From contig JAEPDS010000027.1 of the NCBI GenBank assembly GCA_016842065.1, forward strand, positions 1 through 60,316: a DNA stretch of 60,316 bases, written 5' to 3'. The notes below the pieces were generated by a model. The model ran no database searches. It saw nothing but the letters and a program-made list of their open reading frames with translations, and was not told where the DNA came from. Shown one piece after another: positions 30,505 to 39,718 of the stretch (position 1 is the first letter of the stretch; the number at the start of each line of letters is the position of its first letter). The stretch is from Candidatus Thiodiazotropha sp. 'RUGA'. GTDB taxonomy: Bacteria > Pseudomonadota > Gammaproteobacteria > Chromatiales > Chromatiaceae. A program made the position numbers and the translations under genes.

Positions 30505-31469
30505 TGGGTTCTGGCGACAGAGTAATCGGCAAGTTCTGCCAGTGCCCGGCGGTATTCGCTGTCAGGTAAATGGTTCAACGCCTGTTTGGCCAGCTCGGCA
30601 TGTTGTTGGGCAAGCTGCTGGGTGTAGGTGATCGCATCGCTGTTGTGGATCGACTGCAGAACGAAATCGATCTCATCCAGACCACCATTTTCGATGATTG
30701 TGGCGAGCCGTTGGCGCTGCTGCTGATCCGACTTTTTCATCGCCTGGATCAGAGGCAGGGTGGGTTTACCCTCGGCCAGATCATCGCCCACATTCTTACC
30801 GATCTCTTCGTTACTCGAGTGATAGTCGAGCGCGTCATCCACCAGCTGGAAAGCAATCCCCAGATGAAGGCCGTAGTCAGCCAGTGCCTGCTGCTGTTGC
30901 TCAGACGTTTCAGCCACCACACCACCCAGACGGGAACCGGCCTCGAACAGGGTGGCCGTCTTACGTTTGATCACTTCCATGTATTCAGCTTCGCTGGTCT
31001 CCGGATTATGCACGTTCAGCAACTGCAGCACTTCACCTTCAGCGATGCGGTTGGTGGCATGGGAGAGAATATCCATCACCGGCATCTGACCGACTTCCAC
31101 CATCATTTCGAAGGAGCGGGAGTAGAGAAAATCCCCCACCAACACGCTGGCTTCATTGCCCCAGACCGCGTTGGCCGTCTCCCGGTTGCGACGCAGATCG
31201 GAACCGTCCACCACATCATCGTGAAGCAGGGTCGCGGTATGGATGAATTCGATGATGGCTGCCAGGTTGATATGCATGGCGCCAGCATAGCCACAGGCAC
31301 GTGCTGCCAGGAGTACGATCATCGGGCGCAGGCGCTTGCCGCCACTGTGGACGATATAGGCACCGATCTGATTGATCAGTACCACATCGGACTTCAGCTG
31401 TTGAATGATCAGCTTGTCTACAGCATCCATGTCGTCGGCGATGAGTTGGCGTAGAGCTTTAATATCCAT
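30501..31469 (-). CDS. ispB: Octaprenyl diphosphate synthase
   Basis: Elongates farnesyl diphosphate to the long polyprenyl tail of ubiquinone (or menaquinone). 322 residues from ATG 31469 (MDIKALRQLIADDMDAVD, like E. coli IspB); a TTG at 31490 would add seven. Both aspartate-rich motifs are present: LLHDDVVDGSD and LVDDALDY. Tail length is inferred from family similarity. In many relatives rplU-rpmA lie divergently next to ispB; here the neighbour is mutM, with rpmB-rpmG far away. Confidence 0.93.
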   Translation of the reverse strand: MDIKALRQLIADDMDAVDKLIIQQLKSDVVLINQIGAYIVHSGGKRLRPMIVLLAARACGYAGAMHINLAAIIEFIHTATLLHDDVVDGSDLRRNRETANAVWGNEASVLVGDFLYSRSFEMMVEVGQMPVMDILSHATNRIAEGEVLQLLNVHNPETSEAEYMEVIKRKTATLFEAGSRLGGVVAETSEQQQQALADYGLHLGIAFQLVDDALDYHSSNEEIGKNVGDDLAEGKPTLPLIQAMKKSDQQQRQRLATIIENGGLDEIDFVLQSIHNSDAITYTQQLAQQHAELAKQALNHLPDSEYRRALAELADYSVARTH

Positions 31470-31537
31470 TGCTGGTGTCGGTTGGAACAAACCAGCGCAT
31501 GCTAGATGAGTGGTCAGGATAAATCAATGGGGGACGC

Positions 31538-32353
31538 TCAGCGCTGGCACTTCGAGCAATAGAATGTGGAGCGCTGGCCGATGGTTTTCTGCCGGACCGG
31601 CGAGCCGCATGCGGGACAGGCTTGATCGGTTTTGCCATACACCTGGAGCTGTTGGGCGAAGTATCCCGGATTGCCATCCTCCCGCTGAAAATCCCGCAGG
31701 GTGGTACCGCCCTGGGCGATTGCCGCAGTCAGGGTCTGTTTGATCGCCTCGACCAGCTTGCCATAGCGGGATTCGGAGATTCTGTTGCTCGGTCTGGTGG
31801 GGTGTATGGCCGATTTGAAGAGGGATTCGCTGGCATAGATATTTCCTACCCCGACGACAATCTTACTGTCCATAATCAACTGTTTGATGGCCACCCGGCG
31901 TCGCTGTCCCTGTTCGTACAGATAGGCGGTATTGAAGCCCTCCTGCAATGGCTCAGGCCCCAGATGAGCGATCAGTGGGTGCTGAGATGGGGGTTGATCG
32001 GTCCACAGTACGGCTCCAAAGCGTCTTGGGTCTCTCAGCCTGAGTAGTTTGCCGCCACTTACCTGGAGGTCGAAATGGTCATGTTTTTGAACCGCGCTTT
32101 CAGGGTTGAGGATCCTCAGGCTGCCGGACATGCCCAGATGGATGATCAGGGTGCCGTGGTGGAAGGTCAGCAGCAGATATTTACCTCGCCGGGATACTTG
32201 GAGCAGTTTGCGGCCGCTCAGTTGCTGGGGCAGGTCGGCGGGTATCGGCCAGCGTAGACGAGGCTGGCGAATCACCACCTGCTTGACCCTTTTCCCGCTG
32301 ATGTGCGGCGCAATACCCCGGCAGGTGGTCTCGACTTCAGGCAGTTCAGGCAT
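31538..32353 (-). CDS. mutM: Formamidopyrimidine-DNA glycosylase
   Basis: Bifunctional base-excision repair enzyme that removes 8-oxoguanine and cuts the abasic site. 271 residues starting MPELPEVETTCRGI, where P2 becomes the catalytic N-terminal amine and E3 assists. Lys in the beta-turn (GRGKYLL-type: RRGKYLLLTF), H2TH domain (GVGNIYASESLF) and C-terminal zinc finger CPACGSPV...FYCSKCQR. Overlaps the DUF4340-like gene by eight bases, so it is the last member of that unit. Confidence 0.96.
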   Translation of the reverse strand: MPELPEVETTCRGIAPHISGKRVKQVVIRQPRLRWPIPADLPQQLSGRKLLQVSRRGKYLLLTFHHGTLIIHLGMSGSLRILNPESAVQKHDHFDLQVSGGKLLRLRDPRRFGAVLWTDQPPSQHPLIAHLGPEPLQEGFNTAYLYEQGQRRRVAIKQLIMDSKIVVGVGNIYASESLFKSAIHPTRPSNRISESRYGKLVEAIKQTLTAAIAQGGTTLRDFQREDGNPGYFAQQLQVYGKTDQACPACGSPVRQKTIGQRSTFYCSKCQR

Positions 32354-32822
32354 CGGGTTGCTCCAACCAGGCCTCCAGCGGGGCAGTCAGATGGTGGTGG
32401 TAGCCATTGCCGATCAGGTGAACCACCCCGTCGTGCAGCACATAGCGCCAACCATTGAGTGGGTCGATATCGCCAAAGGAAAAATGTTCCTGGTTGAGCT
32501 GAAGAACGATGCTGGGATTCACCAGGCCGAACGGTGCGAGGTCCGCGGGGGCGGGGAATTGCTTGAGACTGGCGGTCTGGCTGATCGTCAGCAGCTGTTC
32601 TATGCGTGAGGTGAGCCCCGCTTGACCCTCAATCAACCATTGGCCCTGCTCAAGTCTCATGCTCAGGCGATCTGTTGCGGAACGGATGGTGATCGTGCGG
32701 ATCTCTGCTGGAGCAAGTTGACTGAGTGGTGCCATGGGTTCGGGCTGGGATTGCCAAACCAGCAGCGCCAGCAGGCCGATAACCACCATCAGGATCAGAT
32801 TAAGACGCAGCTTATGGGACAT
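32346..32822 (-). CDS. DUF4340-type membrane-anchored protein
   Basis: 158 residues. One N-terminal membrane helix (LILMVVIGLLALLVW) and a periplasmic part with repeated short beta motifs (TITIRSATDRLSMRLEQGQWLIEG). DUF4340 proteins follow GldG-like components in many genomes, as here (16 bases after it). Shorter than many members, which contain more than one copy of the repeat. Function unknown; probably an accessory part of the ABC module upstream. Confidence 0.7.
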   Translation of the reverse strand: MSHKLRLNLILMVVIGLLALLVWQSQPEPMAPLSQLAPAEIRTITIRSATDRLSMRLEQGQWLIEGQAGLTSRIEQLLTISQTASLKQFPAPADLAPFGLVNPSIVLQLNQEHFSFGDIDPLNGWRYVLHDGVVHLIGNGYHHHLTAPLEAWLEQPDA

Positions 32823-32838
32823 GGATGGCTACTATGCC

Positions 32839-34173
32839 TCAGGCCCGGTTACGGCGCCACACCAGCAAGCCGCCAAACAGCAGCAGGAGCAGTGGTGCAA
32901 CAATCAGCGTGCCGATGCCAATCACCCCAATGGCTAGATTCGACAGGTGTAATTCCCGGTCGCTGGCCTGTTTGACCGGAATGCCGACCAGTTTGTCATC
33001 ACCCACCAGCCAGCGGCTGAGGGTCAACCCGAGATCCTGGTTGCCCGCATTGCTGAGAAAACTGTTGGAGAGAAAATCACCGTCGCCAATCACCATGATG
33101 CGTTGTTGCTCCCCATTGACCTGTCGGGTCAATGCCACGCCCAGGGTCAGTGGTCCCGCCTCCTCTCCGGCGAGTGGATCCCGTTCGATCTCCCCCTGCA
33201 GGGCGCCGGTTTCGTTCCAGCTTTTATCGAGGGTCTTCAACAGCGGTACGATCGACCACATACTCTGTTCGGGTATCGCCAGGGCGGCGGCCTGGGGAAA
33301 CAGGGTGAGTAGATTGAATGCCCGGGTGGCCTTGTGATCCGGATACCTGGGAACCAGTGCAATCGCCGGATTGTCGATCCCCAGCTCTTTGACGTTGGCA
33401 TCGACAATGGTTCCCGGTAGCTGTTTGATACCGGTCAGCTGGCGCATCAGTGAGTCTCCGATACGGCTCTCCGGTTCACTCAGCAGCAGCAGATTGCCCC
33501 CCTCGGCTGCATAGGCTCTGAGGCGGGCAATTTCCACTTCCAGCAGGGGTCTCTGAGGTGAAGGGATGATCAGCAGGGCGGTATTGTCCGGTGGCGTCGG
33601 GGTGGTTGCCAGGTCGATGTTGATGACCTGATACCCCTGCTGCTTGAGGGCGTTGCCGAAATCTCCCAGGTCATGATTGGCGCGCCCCAGCAGGTCCCGC
33701 TCACCATGTCCGGTGAGTCCGGCGATCCAGCGGGTGTGGGTTTGCGAGAGTCGCAGCAGGGCGTTGGTGAACTGCTCCTCATCCAGTTTTTGGATCCGCT
33801 CCTCCCGCTCGTTGTAGTTGAGCACCACTTCACCGGAGAGACTGATGCCCTGCCGGCGGGTCTGATCCGGATGACGCAAGGGATCGATAAAGGCCAGCTC
33901 GATATCGGGTTTCAGATGCTGATAGCGGGCGATGAAGCGGGTCAGCTGTTCGCGGATCTTGGCGGTTTCCGGTACATAGGCGGTAACCGTCAGCGGACCG
34001 GGGATACGTTGTACGATATCGATACTGACCGGGCTCAGACTGTTGCTGCCCTGGTGTGTCCAATCCCACTGGTTGTCATAGCGGCCACTCAACCAGGCCA
34101 GCAGCACCAGAATCACCAGCATCATCAGGTAAAACAGCAGATCATTGAGTCCGATCCTGAGCCAGCCCATCAT
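32839..34173 (-). CDS. GldG-like ABC transporter auxiliary protein
   Basis: 444 residues. N-terminal membrane helix (LLFYLMMLVILVLLAWLSG), a large periplasmic region with the ABC_transp_aux fold (PLTVTAYVPETAKIREQLTRF and GLTGHGERDLLGRANHDLG), and a C-terminal helix (LIVAPLLLLLFGGLLVWRR). This is the protein called GldG or, in proteobacteria, an uncharacterised gliding-type ABC subunit. Overlaps the permease gene by four bases. Gliding itself is not implied. Confidence 0.87.
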   Translation of the reverse strand: MMGWLRIGLNDLLFYLMMLVILVLLAWLSGRYDNQWDWTHQGSNSLSPVSIDIVQRIPGPLTVTAYVPETAKIREQLTRFIARYQHLKPDIELAFIDPLRHPDQTRRQGISLSGEVVLNYNEREERIQKLDEEQFTNALLRLSQTHTRWIAGLTGHGERDLLGRANHDLGDFGNALKQQGYQVINIDLATTPTPPDNTALLIIPSPQRPLLEVEIARLRAYAAEGGNLLLLSEPESRIGDSLMRQLTGIKQLPGTIVDANVKELGIDNPAIALVPRYPDHKATRAFNLLTLFPQAAALAIPEQSMWSIVPLLKTLDKSWNETGALQGEIERDPLAGEEAGPLTLGVALTRQVNGEQQRIMVIGDGDFLSNSFLSNAGNQDLGLTLSRWLVGDDKLVGIPVKQASDRELHLSNLAIGVIGIGTLIVAPLLLLLFGGLLVWRRNRA

Positions 34174-34895
34174 CCTCTCCGTCTTCTGTCGAGTCGGTGC
34201 AGGGCCAGACCGAGAAAGAACAGGGCGAGCAGCAGGAAATAGGCGATATCACTGAGACGAACCAGCCCCAGCTGCAGATCGAGATAGTGAGAGGGCCAGG
34301 CCAGCCAGTGAATGAAACTGCTGGACTCGGTATGCTGGTCGAGCAGGGAGAGCAACATCAGGGTGCCGTAACTGGCAGCAGCGGCAATACCCGGATTTTC
34401 GCTCAGAGCGGAGAAGTAGAGGCCGATGCCGGCAAAAGTGGTGCTGAGCAGCAGCAGACCAAGGGTGGCGGCCAGTAGCAGCCCCAGATCGAGATTGGTT
34501 CCTGAGTAGAGGGTCAGGCAGAGCAACAGGGGGATCAATACCAGCAGGCTGAGATAACCCACCACCGCAAGGAATTTGCCGCTCAGGATGGAGAGATTCG
34601 ACAGCGGGGCACTGCTCAGCAGTGCATAGCTGCCGTTGCGAAACGTCTCGCTGAAGAGGCGGGCGGTCAGAATCGGTGTGATCAGCAGAATCAATACCGC
34701 TGCCAGACCGTAGAGCTGCAGACTTAAATGGTGGCTGAGACCCAGCTCCCGATGAGCGGTCTGCATGCCGCTGAACGACTCCAGGGTGCCGAGAAACTGC
34801 CAGCTCAGCAGGCAGAGGCCGAGTGCCAGTGTGCCCCAGGCGAGTGGCGTTCGCATCAGTCGCCGCCACTCTATCCAGGCCAGGGAGAGGCTCAT
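34170..34895 (-). CDS. ABC-2 type permease (GldF-like)
   Basis: 241 residues with about six membrane helices. The N-terminus SLAWIEWRRLMRTPLAW and internal ARLFSETFRNGSYALLSSAPLSN are typical of ABC-2 permeases that work with a GldA-type ATPase. Overlaps both neighbours by four bases. Substrate unknown. Confidence 0.9.
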   Translation of the reverse strand: MSLSLAWIEWRRLMRTPLAWGTLALGLCLLSWQFLGTLESFSGMQTAHRELGLSHHLSLQLYGLAAVLILLITPILTARLFSETFRNGSYALLSSAPLSNLSILSGKFLAVVGYLSLLVLIPLLLCLTLYSGTNLDLGLLLAATLGLLLLSTTFAGIGLYFSALSENPGIAAAASYGTLMLLSLLDQHTESSSFIHWLAWPSHYLDLQLGLVRLSDIAYFLLLALFFLGLALHRLDRRRRG

Positions 34896-35803
34896 TGCAG
34901 ACCTCCGGTCGTGGCTTGCAGAAACAGCTGCTCCAGGCTTCTGGTAGCGGGTGATAACTCACACACCTGCCAACCACGGCCAAGCAGCTGCTCAAGGCAC
35001 TCACTGGGTCGGTAGCCAGGCTCCAGTGTGATCAGAAAATAGTCGGTATGCAGCTGTTCTGCAGTGGCGATGGCCGGCAATGCGGCGATCTCGGACTCCA
35101 GGGGGTTCTGCTCCAGGCCCAGGCGATAGCAGGTCTGTTCGGCCGGAGTGATATCCCCATTGTATACACTCTTACCCTGTTGCAGGATCACCACCCGGTT
35201 ACAGGTGGCCTGGATCTCCGACAGGATATGGCTGGAGAGGATCACCGCCTTGTCGGCTGCCAGCGCTTTGATCAGCTCTCTCAGTTGACGTATCTGAGCC
35301 GGATCCAATCCATCGCTGGGTTCGTCGAGAATCAGCAGCTGTGGGTCGTGGATGATCGCCTGGGCCAGACCAACCCGTTGCTGGTAGCCTTTCGACAGCT
35401 TGCGGATCAAGCGTCTGCCGCTCTGCTGCAGGCCACAATCTCTTTTTGCGGCCGATCTGGCTGCGTCGATCTGGGCTCTTTTCAGCCCGTGCAGGTAGGC
35501 GCAGTCGGCTAAAAACTCATCCACAGTCTGGTCCGGGTGTAGCGGTGGGCGCTCTGGCAGGTAACCGATATTGCGCTTGGCCTGCTGCGGTTGCTCAACT
35601 AGATTGAAGCCGCAGATCTCCACCTCGCCACTGCTGGGTGCAAGATCCCCGCAAATCATCCGCATGATGGTCGATTTACCGGCGCCGTTAGGACCAAGCA
35701 GACCCAGAATATCACCCCGGCTGAGCTGAAGGTCGAGGGGCTGCACAATCTGATCTTTATGAAAGCTTCTGGATAACTGGTTGGTTGTCAGCAGGTTCAG
35801 CAT
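34892..35803 (-). CDS. ABC transporter ATP-binding protein (GldA-like)
   Basis: 303 residues: Walker A GLLGPNGAGKSTIM, Q-loop YLPERPPLHPDQTV, signature LSKGYQQRVGLAQ, Walker B LLILDEPSDGLDP and H-loop ILSSHILSE, followed by a C-terminal extension of about 85 residues. First gene of the unit ATPase-permease-auxiliary-DUF4340-mutM. Its phrase YLPERPPL is characteristic of the GldA/NosF-like branch. Confidence 0.92.
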   Translation of the reverse strand: MLNLLTTNQLSRSFHKDQIVQPLDLQLSRGDILGLLGPNGAGKSTIMRMICGDLAPSSGEVEICGFNLVEQPQQAKRNIGYLPERPPLHPDQTVDEFLADCAYLHGLKRAQIDAARSAAKRDCGLQQSGRRLIRKLSKGYQQRVGLAQAIIHDPQLLILDEPSDGLDPAQIRQLRELIKALAADKAVILSSHILSEIQATCNRVVILQQGKSVYNGDITPAEQTCYRLGLEQNPLESEIAALPAIATAEQLHTDYFLITLEPGYRPSECLEQLLGRGWQVCELSPATRSLEQLFLQATTGGLQ

Positions 35804-36084
35804 ATTCGATTGATTGAAGAGAGATTATTCGCGCCAGCTAAGCCGGAATGGCTCCGGCCAAACATAACACTCTTGGGCCACTATGCAAGGGGCGGGACAA
35901 GAACCAATGCGCATTTTCCGTCAGGCCCGGGGCAATTTTCCGGATCTTAACCCGCTGGTCAGGTTACACAGGGATGTTTGCTAGAGCTGAAGGGACATCG
36001 GGTTAATGACATTAGTGTTTCAATGCGTCGTATCCGGCGGGTACACTTCGCCACTCAGAAAAATTTCGCGATTCAGGTTAGTTG
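35804..36084. other. Divergent spacer ABC module / hyuA-like gene
   Basis: 281 bases. Contains a spaced inverted repeat TTAACCCG (35947-35954) and CGGGTTAA (35999-36006). It should hold promoters in both directions, but I cannot name hexamers with confidence. Confidence 0.4.
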
Positions 36085-38079
36085 ATGACAAGTCAGGCTT
36101 CAAACAGAGCTGCGCCACTCCTGCTGGGGGTCGATACCGGCGGTACCTTTACCGATTTTGTCCTGCTCAGAGAGAAACAGATCGAGACACACAAGGTGCT
36201 CTCCACCCCACAGGCCCCTGAGCGCGCGATCCTTCAAGGTATCCGTGAACTGAATCTGGAGCCGTTGGATCTGATCCTGATTCATGGCTCAACCGTTGCC
36301 ACCAACGCGGCCCTGGAAGGAAAAGGGGTTCGTACCCTCTATATTGGTAACCGGGGGTTGGCCGATCTGCTCACCATCGGGCGCCAGGCCCGTACAGAGC
36401 TCTATAACCTGCAACCTGAAGCCAAACAACCTCCGGTGCCGGCTGAACTCTGTATCGAGACCGGTGGGCGGCTGGCTGCGGATGGGGAAGTGGTCGAAGA
36501 TCTCAGCGAGCAGGATCTGCTCCGACTGAAAGCGGAAATCGCCCGCTTGGATCCTCAGGCGGTGGCGATCAATCTTCTGTTCAGTTTTCTTGATGATCGG
36601 TTTGAGCGAATGATTGAAGAGTTGGTGCCGGAAGAGCTTTTCTGCTCCCGATCGTCGGAGGTGCTGCCGGCCAGCGGTGAGTATGAACGTGGCATTGCAA
36701 CCTGGCTGAACAGTTGGGTGGGTCCCCTTGTGGCTGGCTACCTGAAGCGTCTCAAGCAAGGTCTGCCCGGGGTGCGTCTCTCGGTAATGCAGAGCTCCGG
36801 AGAGGCGATAGCCGCAGATCAGGCGGCACGACAGGCGGTACGGATGTTGTTGTCAGGACCGGCTGGCGGCCTGGTGGGGGCCGGTTTTGTGGCGGCGGAA
36901 TCGGCTAGGACTCAGCTGCTGACGCTGGATATGGGAGGCACCTCCACCGATGTTGCGCTGATCGATGGTCAACCGCGATTGACCCGGGAGGGGCGGATCG
37001 GACCCTGGCCGGTGGCTGTTCCAATGGTCGATATGCATACCATCGGCGCCGGTGGCGGCTCGATTGCCCGATTGGATGCCGGTGGCATGTTACTGGTGGG
37101 ACCGGAGTCAGCCGGAGCGGACCCGGGGCCGGCCTGTTATGGCCGGGGGGGAGTGGAGGCGACGGTCACTGATGCCAACCTGTTGCTCGGGCGATTGAGG
37201 GAGGATGCCTTTCTGGGCGGACGGATGAGGCTGCAGAGGCAGGCGGCCGAGGCAGCGATCGGTCGTCTGGCCGAACAGATGTCCCTGCCATTGACCTCGG
37301 TGGCGGAGGGGATTGTGCGGGTTGCCAATGAGCATATGGCGCATGCGTTGCGGGTCACCTCGGTACAACGGGGTGTCGATCCGAGACACTACACCCTGGT
37401 CTCATTCGGCGGTGCCGGAGCGCTGCATGTTTGCGCCTTGGCAGACGCGCTGGGTATGAGTTCCGCGCTGGTACCGGTGAGTGCAGGGGTGCTATCTGCT
37501 CTGGGTATGCTCGCCACCCGACCCGGTCGGCAGCAGATCCGCACCAGGCTTGGGGTGCTTCAGAGTCTGGACGATCGGACCATCAATCAGGCGCTCGAGC
37601 AGTTGGCGGCCGAGGCCAGCGGGGATCTGCTCAGGGAGGGGGTTGGTGAGGATGAGATCGGGGTGGAATACTCCCTGGATCTGCGCTATCTGGGCCAGTC
37701 CTATACCTTGAATGTTGCCTGGCAGAGTCTGCCCCAGGTGGAACGGGATTTTCATCGTCTGCACGAGTCCCGCTACGGTCACCGGATGAGCGGTGATGTG
37801 GAACTGGTCAACCTGCGAGTGGCACTGCACGGTGTGCGGGCTGAGATGACGCTGCCGCGGATTGAATCGGGCGCCATGGGCGAGGTTCGGGAGTGGTTGG
37901 ATCTGCCGGGAGAGGAGGGTGCTGTGCCCCGCTACGAGCGATCTGAGCTGGCCCCCGGTCAATCGATTGAAGGGCCTGCGCTGATCAATGAGATGGCCTC
38001 CACCACCTGGTTGGCAAGAGGGTGGCGCTGTGAAGTGGACCCGGCTGGAAATCTGCTGCTGGAGCGGCAGCAGGGTTGA
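36085..38079 (+). CDS. Hydantoinase/oxoprolinase family protein (HyuA type)
   Basis: 664 residues. N-terminal ASKHA ATPase segment GVDTGGTFTDFVLL, central oxoprolinase domain with LDMGGTSTDVALID and the GAGGGSIARLDAGG loop, and a C-terminal acetophenone-carboxylase-like part. The family opens cyclic amides (hydantoins, 5-oxoproline) with ATP, usually with a HyuB partner. No hyuB is adjacent, so either it lies elsewhere or the protein works alone. ATG 36085 is preferred over the adjacent TTG. Substrate cannot be assigned. Confidence 0.88.
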   Translation: MTSQASNRAAPLLLGVDTGGTFTDFVLLREKQIETHKVLSTPQAPERAILQGIRELNLEPLDLILIHGSTVATNAALEGKGVRTLYIGNRGLADLLTIGRQARTELYNLQPEAKQPPVPAELCIETGGRLAADGEVVEDLSEQDLLRLKAEIARLDPQAVAINLLFSFLDDRFERMIEELVPEELFCSRSSEVLPASGEYERGIATWLNSWVGPLVAGYLKRLKQGLPGVRLSVMQSSGEAIAADQAARQAVRMLLSGPAGGLVGAGFVAAESARTQLLTLDMGGTSTDVALIDGQPRLTREGRIGPWPVAVPMVDMHTIGAGGGSIARLDAGGMLLVGPESAGADPGPACYGRGGVEATVTDANLLLGRLREDAFLGGRMRLQRQAAEAAIGRLAEQMSLPLTSVAEGIVRVANEHMAHALRVTSVQRGVDPRHYTLVSFGGAGALHVCALADALGMSSALVPVSAGVLSALGMLATRPGRQQIRTRLGVLQSLDDRTINQALEQLAAEASGDLLREGVGEDEIGVEYSLDLRYLGQSYTLNVAWQSLPQVERDFHRLHESRYGHRMSGDVELVNLRVALHGVRAEMTLPRIESGAMGEVREWLDLPGEEGAVPRYERSELAPGQSIEGPALINEMASTTWLARGWRCEVDPAGNLLLERQQG

Positions 38080-38128
38080 TCGGTACTGGAGCAGAATCGC
38101 ACTGACTTTGGTCGCCGGCCTAGTGAGA

Positions 38129-38222
38129 TTAACCGCTAATGAACGCTAATCACCGCGAAACTTCGCTAATTGACTCCGCTAAGTGAGAGTTTTTGCGACA
38201 TTTGCGGTGATTAGCGGTTTAT
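38129..38222. repeat. Spacer repeat ACCGCTAATGAACGC, copy 2
   Basis: The left part AACCGCTAATGAACGC then TAATCACCGCGAAAC (38131-38160), further units to 38180, and the right part TTGCGGTGATTAGCGG (38202-38217) inverted. About 22 of 25 bases match the complement of 5467-5495. Lies between the hyuA-like gene and the rpmG terminator. Confidence 0.6.
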
Positions 38223-38255
38223 TTTCTTAAGTTAATTGCCATTTTTCCTGGAGCA

Positions 38256-38284
38256 TAAAAAAACCCGCCGGAAGGGCGGGTTCT
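38256..38284 (-). terminator. Rho-independent terminator of rpmB-rpmG
   Basis: On the minus strand: stem AACCCGCC / GGCGGGTT, five-base loop, then seven Ts, about 21 bases after rpmG. Confidence 0.88.
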
Positions 38285-38304
38285 TTCCAGGGATTGCTCA
38301 AGAT

Positions 38305-38460
38305 CTATTTGATCTTGGATTCCTTGTACATCACGTGCTTGCGTACCTTGGGATCGAATTTCTTGATCTCCATCTTGCCAGGCTGGTTACGCTTGTTCTT
38401 GGTTGTGGTGTAGAAATGTCCGGTCCCGGCGCTCGAGACAAGTTTGATTTTATCACGCAT
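38305..38460 (-). CDS. rpmG: 50S ribosomal protein L33
   Basis: 51 residues, too short for a 60-residue cutoff but unmistakable: [20 protein letters not shown], then [17 protein letters not shown] and [13 protein letters not shown]. This is the zinc-free (C-) form of L33, as it lacks CxxC pairs. It follows rpmB by 18 bases, the normal order. Confidence 0.97.
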   Translation of the reverse strand: MRDKIKLVSSAGTGHFYTTTKNKRNQPGKMEIKKFDPKVRKHVMYKESKIK

Positions 38461-38478
38461 GACTCATTGCTCCTCAGA

Positions 38479-38715
38479 TCAGATCTTTTCGCCACGGGCA
38501 CGAATCTCGGAGAGAACCGTGTCGATGCCTTTTTTATCGATGATGCGCATACCCTTGGAAGAGAGACGCAGACGAACCCAACGGTTTTCACTCTCGACCC
38601 AGAACCGGTGCGTATGCAGGTTGGGGAGAAAACGGCGCTTGGTTTTATTGTGCGCGTGGGAAACGTTGTTTCCCGTAACCGGGCGCTTTCCGGTAACTTG
38701 GCAGACTTTTGACAT
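38479..38715 (-). CDS. rpmB: 50S ribosomal protein L28
   Basis: 78 residues. Begins [20 protein letters not shown] and contains [18 protein letters not shown]. Start ATG 38715 preceded by GAGG; an in-frame TTG two codons earlier is ignored. It carries a single N-terminal cysteine and is the zinc-free form. Transcribed with rpmG from the promoter at 38763-38791. Confidence 0.97.
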   Translation of the reverse strand: MSKVCQVTGKRPVTGNNVSHAHNKTKRRFLPNLHTHRFWVESENRWVRLRLSSKGMRIIDKKGIDTVLSEIRARGEKI

Positions 38716-38762
38716 CGTCAAAACCTCAAAATTTGGTTATCCCTGGGGGCGAAAGGCGCGTA

Positions 38763-38791
38763 TTTATATCAGAGTGCCGGCTTTGAAGCAA
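38763..38791 (-). promoter_or_regulatory. Promoter of rpmB-rpmG
   Basis: On the minus strand TTGCTT, 17-base spacer, TATAAA, then a GC-rich discriminator (TACGCGCC), as expected for a growth-rate-controlled ribosomal promoter. About 50 bases before rpmB. Confidence 0.65.
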
Positions 38792-38886
38792 GGGAATTCC
38801 ATGAATTTCCGGTCTGTGTTGGGCGAATCCGGCTGCCTCGGCTCAGGAGTGGGGTAGGACGGCCGGTATCATGGATAAAGGAGCAA

Positions 38887-39561
38887 TCAGATCATCCCCC
38901 GTTCAGCCAGTGAGGTGGGCACGCCTTCGCCGATAATGAAGTGATCCAGCACCCTGATATCCACCAGTGCCAGGGCGCTCTTCAGCTGATCGGTGATGGC
39001 TCTGTCGGCCTGACTGGGTTCGGCCACACCGGATGGGTGGTTGTGGGCGAAAATCAGAGCCGCTGCATTGTGCTGCAATGCCCGTTTGACCACCTCGCGC
39101 GGATGTACGCTGGCACCATCGATCGTACCGCGAAACAGCTCTTCATAGCAGATGACCCGGTGGCGGTTGTCCAGAAACAGGCAGGCAAAGACCTCGTAAC
39201 TGTAGTGACGGAGTTTGCTGTGGAGATAGTGGCGTGTCTGTTGTGGGCTGCTCAGGCTGTCGTTCTGCTGCAGTTGCTCATGAAGATAGCGCCTTGAGAT
39301 CTCAAGCGAGGCCTGAAGTTGGGCAAACTTGGCCAATCCCATCCCTTTCGACCGGCAGAAGCGGCTCTGCTCGGCACGCAGCAGCCCACCAAGACCACCA
39401 AATTCACCAAGCAGGTTGCGGGCGAGATCCACAGCGGTGAAGCCTTTGATTCCGGTGCGTAGAAAGATCGCCAGCAGTTCAGCGTCGGACAGGCTTGCAG
39501 CGCCCCCGTTCAGCAGCTTTTCCCGTGGGCGATCATCGCAGGGCCAGTCGGTGATGGGCAT
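38887..39561 (-). CDS. radC: RadC family (JAB domain) protein
   Basis: 224 residues. An N-terminal helix-hairpin-helix region ([13 protein letters not shown], then [13 protein letters not shown]) and a C-terminal JAB/MPN domain with the metal motif HNHPSG-x7-D. Despite its name the DNA-repair role is doubtful in E. coli; its metal site is intact here. Divergent from coaBC, as in E. coli and Pseudomonas. Confidence 0.95.
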   Translation of the reverse strand: MPITDWPCDDRPREKLLNGGAASLSDAELLAIFLRTGIKGFTAVDLARNLLGEFGGLGGLLRAEQSRFCRSKGMGLAKFAQLQASLEISRRYLHEQLQQNDSLSSPQQTRHYLHSKLRHYSYEVFACLFLDNRHRVICYEELFRGTIDGASVHPREVVKRALQHNAAALIFAHNHPSGVAEPSQADRAITDQLKSALALVDIRVLDHFIIGEGVPTSLAERGMI

Positions 39562-39718
39562 GCAGACCTCCGTGTCTGTGTATTGAAGTTGAGTTGGGAT
39601 AATAGCCGGTTTTATCTGGCAGGTGCATCATTATTTTCTTATATAACACAGATTTATTAACATTTTCAGGTGCATCGGGTAACCTTGTCGGAATGAGTAA
39701 GTGGTCTGGACATAAGGG

